In this document: one piece after another, positions 1-6,034 of the stretch
Position numbering within the stretch: position 1 is the first letter of the stretch
How the letters are laid out: every line of letters starts with the position of its first letter
Assembly: GCA_025451425.1 (NCBI GenBank)
Contig: JANWKK010000058.1
Span: 1-6,034 of the forward strand
Direction: 5' to 3'
From: Gemmatimonadaceae bacterium
Lineage (GTDB): Bacteria > Gemmatimonadota > Gemmatimonadetes > Gemmatimonadales > Gemmatimonadaceae
DNA length: 6,034 nucleotides
Made by a program: the position numbers and the translations under genes
The notes under the pieces: generated by a model
The model's database searches: none
Told to the model about the DNA's origin: nothing
Seen by the model: the letters and a program-made list of their open reading frames with translations, nothing else

Positions 1-1
1 A

Positions 2-1900
2 AAGATGAACCCGTACGACGGCGCCGCCGGCGCAATGGCCGAGATCCAGAGTGCGGTCGTCGCTTCGTCGCTGGTATTGCTCGCGGTCTTCGTTCCGGTT
101 GCGTTTTTCCCGGGTACGACGGGGCTCCTCTACCGCCAATTCGCGTTGACCATCGCGGCTTCGATCACGATCTCACTGTTCAATTCGCTGACGCTCACGC
201 CGGCGCTCTCGGCGCTGTTGTTAGGCCGCACCCGGTACCGCAGCCGAGGGTTCATGCGGGCGGTCGAGCGGACGATCCAGCGTGCGAGAAGCGGCTACCA
301 CCGCGCGCTGTACCCGGTGATGAACTGGCGCTTTGCGGTGCTGGTGCTGTTCGCAGTCGGTCTCGGCCTGACGGCATACCTCTACCGGGCGGCGCCGACC
401 GCGTTCCTCCCGGACGAAGACCAAGGGTACTTCATCGTGACGGTGCAGGCCCCCGAGGGCTCACCGCTCGGCTACGAATCGAATGTCGCGAAAAGCGTCG
501 AGGCGATCCTGCGCAAACAACCGGAGATTCAGGACGTCTTCGACGTCGGTGGGTTCAGCTTCACGGGCGCGGCCTCGAATCGCGGCATCATGTTCATCCG
601 GCTCAAGGATTACGCGCAGCGGAAGGGCGCCAACGAAAGCCTCGCAGCCGTCCTTCAACGCTTGCGCGGCCCCTTGTACATGATTCCCAAGGCGCAAGTC
701 TTCGCGTTTAGCCCCCCGGCGATCCAAGGCGTCGGGAGTTTCGGCGGCTTTCAGTTCGAACTCGAAGACAAGGGAAATCTGGGCCTAGAAGCGCTCACCC
801 GCTCGGCCTACGGATACATGGCGCTCGGAAATCGGAACCCGAACCTGCAGAGCGTCTTCACGACGTTCCGCAACGACAGTCCGCAGCTCCAGGTCGAATT
901 CGATCGCGACAAGGTCTCGTCGCTGGGGGTCAATTTGGCGGATCTCGTTGCGACGATGCAGATCTACCTCGGCTCCGAGTATGTCAACGACTTCGACTAC
1001 CAGAATCGCTCGTATCGCGTTTACGTTCAAGCCGACGCACCGTACCGCTCGCTCGTCTCCGATCTGCAAACCATCTACGTGCGGTCCGCCCAACAGGGGG
1101 TGATTCCGCTCAATTCGCTCATCACCTCGACGCAAACCAAAACCGCGCCGATCATCTACCACTACACCTTGTTCCGCGCGATCGAGATCACCGGGCAGAC
1201 GGCCCCCGGTCACTCGACCGGCCAATCGATCGCAGCGATGCAGCAAATCGCCGCGAAGGTTGACCCACCCGGCATGGGTTACGAGTGGTCCGGCATCTCG
1301 CTCGAAGAGATCGAATCGGGAGGTCAATCGGTGCTGATCTTCGGGCTCGGCATCATCTTCGTGTTCCTCGTCCTTGCGGCGCAGTACGAGAGCTTCACCG
1401 ATCCGCTCATCGTGATTCTCTCGGTCCCGCTGGCGATCTTGGGCGCCTTGCTGGCGCTGGGCGTGCGCCACCTGCCGAGTGACGCGTACGCTCAGGTGGG
1501 CTACGTGATGTTGATCGGTCTTGCGAGCAAGAGCGCGATCTTGATCGTCGAATTCGCCAATCAACTTCGCGCGCAGGGGCTCGGCGTCGTCGAGGCCGCG
1601 CGCCGCGCCGCCGAGACGCGGTTCCGGCCGATTCTCATGACCTCGCTCGCGTTTATCCTGGCCGTCGTCCCGCTCGTCTTTGCGAGCGGCGCCGGCAGCG
1701 GAGCGCGTCATTCGCTCGGCACCGCGGTGTTCGGTGGGATGGTCGTCTCCACGGTGCTCAACCTGTTCGTGACCCCCGTCGTGTACGTCGCGATCGTCTC
1801 GCTGCGGGAACGAATCACCGGTAAGCCAAGCCATCCTCCCGGCGCCGATGGCCAGAATGGTCAAGCCGTCGCGCTGGAGGCGCAGCCCGCGAAAGCCTAA
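2..1900 (+). CDS. RND (HAE1/AcrB-type) efflux permease, C-terminal part, 5' end outside window
   Basis: Inner-membrane proton-driven pump of a tripartite efflux system, working with a periplasmic adaptor and an outer-membrane channel not seen here. The frame is open from base 2, so the Met at base 5 (residue 1 below) is internal; by comparison with AcrB (about 1,050 residues) roughly 420 residues are missing, including TM1-4 with the Asp pair of the proton relay. Visible landmarks are FVPVAFFPGTTG (29-40, TM5 and following loop), TLTPALSALLL (63-73, TM6), FLPDEDQGYF (134-143), a Phe-containing switch loop GGFSFTG (182-188), and the docking-domain stretch VNDFDYQNRSYRVYV (327-341). TM8-TM12 lie at about 441-597. 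Lys509 in GLASKSAILIVEF, Arg539 and Thr546 match AcrB Lys940, Arg971 and Thr978, so the visible half of the relay is intact. The Phe switch loop favours organic or multidrug substrates over metal ions. Stop is TAA. Family assignment is secure; substrate is unknown. Confidence 0.96.
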   Translation, partial: KMNPYDGAAGAMAEIQSAVVASSLVLLAVFVPVAFFPGTTGLLYRQFALTIAASITISLFNSLTLTPALSALLLGRTRYRSRGFMRAVERTIQRARSGYHRALYPVMNWRFAVLVLFAVGLGLTAYLYRAAPTAFLPDEDQGYFIVTVQAPEGSPLGYESNVAKSVEAILRKQPEIQDVFDVGGFSFTGAASNRGIMFIRLKDYAQRKGANESLAAVLQRLRGPLYMIPKAQVFAFSPPAIQGVGSFGGFQFELEDKGNLGLEALTRSAYGYMALGNRNPNLQSVFTTFRNDSPQLQVEFDRDKVSSLGVNLADLVATMQIYLGSEYVNDFDYQNRSYRVYVQADAPYRSLVSDLQTIYVRSAQQGVIPLNSLITSTQTKTAPIIYHYTLFRAIEITGQTAPGHSTGQSIAAMQQIAAKVDPPGMGYEWSGISLEEIESGGQSVLIFGLGIIFVFLVLAAQYESFTDPLIVILSVPLAILGALLALGVRHLPSDAYAQVGYVMLIGLASKSAILIVEFANQLRAQGLGVVEAARRAAETRFRPILMTSLAFILAVVPLVFASGAGSGARHSLGTAVFGGMVVSTVLNLFVTPVVYVAIVSLRERITGKPSHPPGADGQNGQAVALEAQPAKA

Positions 1901-1923
1901 GGACGAGGACGTGGCGCCGGACG

Positions 1924-2562
1924 TCAGTTCAGGTGTAGCGCTGTGATCACGCAGTCGAACTGAAAGTTCGGGCCGTGGTCCTCCTCCAGGATGCCCTTTC
2001 CGAGGGCGTAACCGTAGTTGTGCGTTCCTCCGCTCTCGTAGTAAACGGCAACGTTGAACGTTCCGAGGGGCGTGGGATTGGTCACGGTGAATGCCTTGAA
2101 GACGCGCGTCACGGGCTTTCCGTCGGGGCCTGGGTAGTCGTAACTGCCGGACGGATTCGCGGCGACGATGACGGTCGGAGTTACCGGCAACACGGTTCCA
2201 CCGTTTAGATACCCATAGAGCGTCACGTTGCCTTGGGCATCGTTAGCCAGCAACATCGTCTCGGTGGCGATCTGCGAGGGCGAGGTGACCACCTGCAGCG
2301 CGAAGGCGTACGTCGCGACGCCGCCGACGACTTGCGTTCCGGTCACCTGGTTCGCGATCGTGAACGTGCCGGGTCCGGGCGGGTTCCGCAAGGCGCAGCT
2401 GTAGGTCCAGCTGTCGCCGAGGGCCAGCGGTTGGTAAAGCTGCACCGGCCCGATGGTCGGGGTCGGAGTCGGCCGTGGCGCGGGCGAGGCTCCGCCACCG
2501 CCGCCGCCACAGGCGGCGAGCAGGGGAAAGCACGCTACGGCGATTGCAAGGCGAGTCTTCAT
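1924..2562 (-). CDS. Small secreted lipoprotein of unknown function
   Basis: A 212-residue protein with a classic lipoprotein signal: Lys/Arg at 2-4, a hydrophobic core, and lipobox LLAAC with Cys18 as the lipidation site. Six glycines (19-24) and a Pro/Thr-rich linker (25-37) follow, as expected for a domain tethered to a membrane on the periplasmic side. The rest is soluble and apparently beta-rich, beginning with LALGDSWTYSC (46-56) and ending with YALGKGILEED (185-195). W-x-Y early and a Gly-rich YAxGxG near the end recall other uncharacterised secreted proteins, but I do not recognise the family. Cys56 and Cys204 are the only cysteines in the mature part besides Cys18 and could form a disulfide closing the domain. 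The ATG at 2560-2562 was chosen because it puts the signal peptide at the N-terminus; the frame stays open upstream to 2655 but would add an Arg-rich leader and overlap the next gene. No strong Shine-Dalgarno is seen. It is divergent from the regulator gene, so it is a candidate target. Confidence 0.85.
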   Translation of the reverse strand: MKTRLAIAVACFPLLAACGGGGGGASPAPRPTPTPTIGPVQLYQPLALGDSWTYSCALRNPPGPGTFTIANQVTGTQVVGGVATYAFALQVVTSPSQIATETMLLANDAQGNVTLYGYLNGGTVLPVTPTVIVAANPSGSYDYPGPDGKPVTRVFKAFTVTNPTPLGTFNVAVYYESGGTHNYGYALGKGILEEDHGPNFQFDCVITALHLN

Positions 2563-2603
2563 GCAGCGATCATGCCGCAGAGGGCTGCCTGCGTTATTCA
2601 AAG

Positions 2604-2609
2604 TAGCCT
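2604..2609 (+). promoter_or_regulatory. Candidate -10 hexamer TAGCCT of the regulator gene
   Basis: TAGCCT fits the TANNNT form of a -10 element and ends exactly 6 bases before the GTG start of the regulator. Transcription starting 6-7 bases downstream of a -10 would begin at or next to the GTG, giving a leaderless mRNA, which agrees with the absence of a Shine-Dalgarno sequence. There is no convincing -35 box at the usual distance (2581-2586 reads AGGGCT). The first TAG is also the in-frame stop that limits the start choice. This is inferred from spacing only. Confidence 0.35.
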
Positions 2610-2615
2610 GAATGG

Positions 2616-3983
2616 GTGGTCTACGAGCTCGGAGAGATCCGCGTCGACGCCGCAACCTTCACGGCGAGCGTTCGCGGTGCATCGCTTTCCCTCGGTCCCA
2701 AGGTGGTGCGTGTGCTCGTGTCCCTCTGCGAAGCGGCCGGAGAGGTCGTCGCGCGCGACGCGTTGATTGCCGCCGCTTGGCCCTGCGAGGTGGTCGACGA
2801 GAGCAGCCTGTGGCAAACCATTTACGTGCTGCGTAAAGTGTTGGCAGCCAATGGAGCGCAAAACACGATCGAGAACCTGCGCGCGCGGGGATACCGACTG
2901 ACCGGACGCGTCGGGCGGCTTTCCGCGCGAGCGCCGGCACCGAGACGAGCCGACCGCGCAGTTTGGCTCGCCCTTCTCATGGCGCTGTCACTCGTCGCAT
3001 TTAGCTCGCCCGTTCCTTCGCCGCCGCGCTCGACCCTCACCGGAGAATCGGGCCGTCTGTTGCGGGTGGCGCGCTTCTATTTCGACTCGCAGACCGCTGA
3101 TGGGCTCCAGCGCAGCGAGGCAATTCTCACTCGGCTGGTACGGCGCGAACCCCGCAGTGCGCCGGCGTTTTCTGCGCTGGCCGATACCGAAAGCACCTTA
3201 GTGTGGGCGTACGGTCCGTCGCCAAGCGCGCGCCTCGCTTTGCGTCGGGCTCGTGCAGCTTCCGACGCCGCGCTCCACCTCGAACCCGGCTCAGCCGAAG
3301 CGGTCGCTTCGCATGCGTCCGTTGCGGAAGCACTCGCCGGCCGGTTCGGGGTCGCCGATGCGGCATATGAGCGCTCCCTTGCACTCGACCCACACGATTG
3401 GCGCGCGCAGGAGCAGTATGCCGTGTCGCTCATGATGCGCGGCCGTCTCGACGACGCGGTGGCCCACCTTCGCTCGGCGGCGGCGCTGGATCCCACGACG
3501 GCCGGCGTCAACGCGTGGCTATCGTTGGTCTACTACCTGAAGCACGAACCCGCCCCGGCCGCGCTGTTTGCCGCACAGGCGCTCTATCTCGGCGACGATC
3601 CCGACGATTCGCGCGCGCGGCTTGGCATGATCTACGCGATGGAAGGAAACGCCGCGCGGGCGGTCTGGGAGTTTACCGCGTTGCGGCGTTGCTGCCCGCA
3701 GCTCGCCCTGGCCTATATCGCGCAGGCGTACGCACAGTCGGGTGATCCGCTCCGCGCCCGCTCGGTTTTGCGCCGGGTCCACGCGGGTGGCGACTCGGCG
3801 CAGATTCTCTGGCTCAACATCGCGTTCGCGCACGTGCTACTGCACGAACGCGACGCCGCGCTACGGTCGCTGCGCCATGTCTTGCTCGGCGATCCGATGG
3901 AGCGCGCGCTCATCGCGCTCGATCCCCGGCTGGATTCAGTCCGGGGGGATCCCCGGTTCGCTCGCTTCGTCAGGCTTCAATAG
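2616..3983 (+). CDS. Membrane-anchored winged-helix transcription regulator with periplasmic TPR domain (CadC/ToxR-like)
   Basis: A 455-residue one-component regulator. Residues 3-98 form an OmpR/PhoB-type winged helix: strand region YELGEIRVD, the [15 protein letters not shown] helix (24-37), a likely recognition helix around [14 protein letters not shown] (63-76), and the C-terminal wing ending in [10 protein letters not shown] (86-95). A Pro/Arg-rich linker with several arginines precedes a single hydrophobic segment (about 115-131), so by the positive-inside rule the N-terminus is cytoplasmic and residues 132-455 periplasmic. That part holds about seven TPR-like helical pairs, e.g. 228-261, 263-296, 332-364 and 397-423, and ends in [14 protein letters not shown] (435-448), a tail common in TPR regulators of this type. 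The presumed model is that the TPR domain senses a periplasmic signal or partner and the winged helix acts on nearby promoters. Start: GTG at 2616; an in-frame TAG at 2604 leaves no earlier start. Cys359-Cys360 are adjacent and are the only cysteines after the membrane helix. Signal and targets are unknown. Confidence 0.9.
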   Translation: MVYELGEIRVDAATFTASVRGASLSLGPKVVRVLVSLCEAAGEVVARDALIAAAWPCEVVDESSLWQTIYVLRKVLAANGAQNTIENLRARGYRLTGRVGRLSARAPAPRRADRAVWLALLMALSLVAFSSPVPSPPRSTLTGESGRLLRVARFYFDSQTADGLQRSEAILTRLVRREPRSAPAFSALADTESTLVWAYGPSPSARLALRRARAASDAALHLEPGSAEAVASHASVAEALAGRFGVADAAYERSLALDPHDWRAQEQYAVSLMMRGRLDDAVAHLRSAAALDPTTAGVNAWLSLVYYLKHEPAPAALFAAQALYLGDDPDDSRARLGMIYAMEGNAARAVWEFTALRRCCPQLALAYIAQAYAQSGDPLRARSVLRRVHAGGDSAQILWLNIAFAHVLLHERDAALRSLRHVLLGDPMERALIALDPRLDSVRGDPRFARFVRLQ

Positions 3984-4007
3984 GCTCTCTCCGGTCTGAA
4001 TTGAAGC
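3974..4007. repeat. 8-bp inverted repeat, GCTTCAAT-N18-ATTGAAGC
   Basis: The arms at 3974-3981 and 4000-4007 are perfect reverse complements separated by 18 bases. The left arm spans the last codons and stop of the regulator gene; the right arm lies about 40 bases before the reductase ATG. No T-run follows the right arm, so it is a poor intrinsic terminator. It could be an operator for the reductase gene, a weak RNA stem, or chance. The arms are AT-richer than the flanking DNA. Confidence 0.4.
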
Positions 4008-4036
4008 GACCGCTGGTTGGGAGGCGGCGCACGCGG

Positions 4037-4042
4037 TACACT
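4037..4042 (+). promoter_or_regulatory. Candidate -10 hexamer TACACT of the aldo/keto reductase gene
   Basis: TACACT matches TANNNT and ends 6 bases before the ATG at 4049, the same spacing as the hexamer ahead of the regulator gene. This would place the transcription start on or beside the ATG. A TTGGGA at 4017-4022 is only 14 bases upstream, too close for a standard -35. The gene also lacks a well-placed Shine-Dalgarno: GGGAGG at 4019-4024 is about 24 bases from the ATG. Leaderless expression is a reasonable inference, not shown. Confidence 0.4.
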
Positions 4043-4048
4043 GCGTTC

Positions 4049-5023
<975 letters not shown>

Positions 5024-5037
5024 AAGCGCGGGCCGCG

Positions 5038-5049
5038 ACGATCGATCGT
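5038..5049. repeat. 12-bp perfect palindrome ACGATCGATCGT between convergent genes
   Basis: The sequence equals its own reverse complement and sits in the 49-base gap between the stops of the reductase and the peptidase, shortly after GCGCGGGCCGCG. It lacks a spacer loop and a T-run, so a shared intrinsic terminator is possible but weak. A protein-binding site is the other simple reading. No other function is visible. Confidence 0.35.
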
Positions 5050-5072
5050 GCTGGTCACTTTCAAGCGGGCGG

Positions 5073-6023
5073 CTACTCCGATGCGAATTCGTTCAACGCG
5101 CTGACTATGGGGTCAATGAAGGTTTCACCGCCGTGGCCAGCGTCGTCAATGACGCAGAGCCGGCTTGTGACCCAAAGCTTAGCCAGGCTCCAGGCGGTCT
5201 CGAGCGGGCTACTGACATCGTAGCGTCCATTTATGAGCACGCCTGGTATGCCGTTCAGGATTGCTGCATCGCGAAGCAACTGGTTGGGGGCGACGAAGCC
5301 GGCATGACTCCAATAGTGCGTGACCAGCCGTGCAAACCGGAGTCGGATTTCCGGATCGTCGAAGCGTGCGTTCCGCCTGTGATTGGGAGTAAGCGAGATG
5401 TGCGTCTCCTCCCAGGCACACCACGCCCGTGCTGCTTCCTCCCGGAGTTTAGGGTCGGGATCGAACAGCATCGTCGCGTAGGCATCGACTAACGGGAGGT
5501 GCCCTAATGCAGCAGGCACGGCCGCGGCGAACCGGTCCCACTCTCGCGGGAAAATGCGACCGACTTCGTGAGTCAACCATCGAACTTCGCGGGCCGACGT
5601 GGTGGTTACGAGAGCCAGCACCATGGAACGGACTCGCTGCGGATGAGCCTGGGCGTAGGCGAGCCCAAGGGTGGTTCCCCAGGACATGCCCAGAACCGTC
5701 CAGCTCTCAATTCCGAGATGTTGGCGTAACCGCTCGATGTCTGCGAGGAGGTGCCCGGTGGTGTTTGTGCCTAGGTCAACGTGCCTCTCGGCCAACGGCC
5801 GGCTGCGTCCGGACCCTCGCTGGTCGAACAGTACGATGCGATACGCTTTGGGATCGAAAAAACGTCGCTGGCCCGGCGAGCAGCCTGAACCGGGTCCGCC
5901 ATGCAAACAGAGCGCTGCTCGGCCGTTGGGGTTACCGCAAGACTCCCAGTAAACCCGATGGCCATCAGTTACGTCGAGCATGCCGCTATCGTAAGGTTCA
6001 AGCGCTGGGAACCGGTCCTGCAT
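5073..6023 (-). CDS. pip: Proline iminopeptidase (prolyl aminopeptidase)-like alpha/beta hydrolase
   Basis: A 316-residue peptidase family S33 protein, expected to release N-terminal proline from peptides in the cytoplasm; no signal peptide is seen. Family features are EPYDSGMLDV near the N-terminus, oxyanion-hole motif HGGPG (41-45), DQRGSGRS (67-74), nucleophile Ser114 in GMSWG (112-116), Asp269 in GRYD and His297 in DAGH. Cap-domain residues CAWEE (202-206) retain the W-x-x-W-E element (Trp201, Trp204, Glu205) involved in binding the substrate amino terminus. The usual LRGIF..R stretch reads instead LALVTTTSAREVRW, and the usual ARIE reads ARLV, with Val234 at the acidic position. This resembles a subgroup I recall from actinobacteria, so true proline specificity is less certain. 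The start is GTG-ATG in tandem (6026-6021); ATG at 6023 fits the family N-terminus, and GTG would add one residue. No Shine-Dalgarno is visible in the few bases left. Sampled rows average about 60% G+C, lower than the adjacent reductase. The gene is convergent with the reductase. Confidence 0.92.
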   Translation of the reverse strand: MQDRFPALEPYDSGMLDVTDGHRVYWESCGNPNGRAALCLHGGPGSGCSPGQRRFFDPKAYRIVLFDQRGSGRSRPLAERHVDLGTNTTGHLLADIERLRQHLGIESWTVLGMSWGTTLGLAYAQAHPQRVRSMVLALVTTTSAREVRWLTHEVGRIFPREWDRFAAAVPAALGHLPLVDAYATMLFDPDPKLREEAARAWCAWEETHISLTPNHRRNARFDDPEIRLRFARLVTHYWSHAGFVAPNQLLRDAAILNGIPGVLINGRYDVSSPLETAWSLAKLWVTSRLCVIDDAGHGGETFIDPIVSALNEFASE

Positions 6024-6034
6024 CACGTAAGGCT

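Noticed and set aside
785..1864. Long open frame (359 codons) antisense to the pump gene
   Set aside because: It lies wholly opposite a well-matched RND coding sequence, and its product is rich in Arg, Asp and His with no domain, which is typical of a GC-rich shadow frame.
1908..1925. Stem GACGT-N8-ACGTC between the pump and lipoprotein stops, as a terminator
   Set aside because: Only 5 bp of stem, no T-run on either strand, and it overlaps the lipoprotein stop codon; too weak to call.
2563..2655. Longer N-terminus for the lipoprotein, starting at 2655
   Set aside because: It would bury the signal peptide behind 31 Arg-rich residues and overlap the regulator start; the ATG at 2562 gives a proper lipoprotein signal.
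2612..2836. ATG at 2612 opening a 74-codon frame over the regulator start
   Set aside because: It is out of frame with the winged-helix protein, and the product is Arg-rich and featureless.
4017..4042. TTGGGA/TACACT as a full sigma-70 promoter pair
   Set aside because: The spacer is 14 bases, too short; only the -10-like hexamer is kept, at low confidence.
4001..4048. TTG at 4001 as the reductase start
   Set aside because: The extra 16 residues are not part of the family N-terminus and would translate the presumed promoter; the ATG at 4049 gives the expected sequence.
5133..5492. Plus-strand open frame of 119 codons within the peptidase region
   Set aside because: It is antisense to a protein with a complete catalytic triad and family motifs; no independent support.

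Overview
This is a roughly 6 kb high-GC bacterial window. Hand-counted 60-base rows run from about 53% to over 80% G+C. It holds five protein-coding genes and no RNA genes, CRISPR arrays or insertion sequences that I can recognise. Starts lacking a clear Shine-Dalgarno sequence, TANNNT hexamers just upstream of two starts, a HAE1-type RND pump and a winged-helix/TPR membrane regulator suggest a free-living diderm of a GC-rich environmental lineage. Candidatus Eremiobacterota or similar is a guess from style, not a demonstrated placement.

Layout: (1) bases 2-1900, plus strand, the C-terminal 60% or so of an AcrB-like RND efflux permease whose start lies outside the window; (2) 1924-2562, minus strand, a small lipoprotein of unrecognised function, convergent with the pump; (3) 2616-3983, plus strand, a CadC/ToxR-like regulator with a cytoplasmic winged helix, one membrane helix and a periplasmic TPR domain, divergent from the lipoprotein across 53 bp; (4) 4049-5023, plus strand, an NADPH-dependent aldo/keto reductase; (5) 5073-6023, minus strand, a proline iminopeptidase-like alpha/beta hydrolase, convergent with the reductase. 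All intergenic gaps are under 70 bp.

How the genes work together: the only tight regulatory arrangement visible is the divergent regulator-lipoprotein pair, where the regulator probably acts on the shared promoter region. Efflux pump, envelope sensor and carbonyl-detoxifying reductase would fit an envelope or chemical stress neighbourhood, but that is inference from adjacency.

I do not see a clear undescribed multi-gene system. The points most worth a second look are the repeated TANNNT-N6-start arrangement (possible leaderless transcription), the vicinal cysteine pair in the regulator's presumed periplasmic domain, an 8-bp dyad ahead of the reductase gene, and the orphan lipoprotein next to the regulator.
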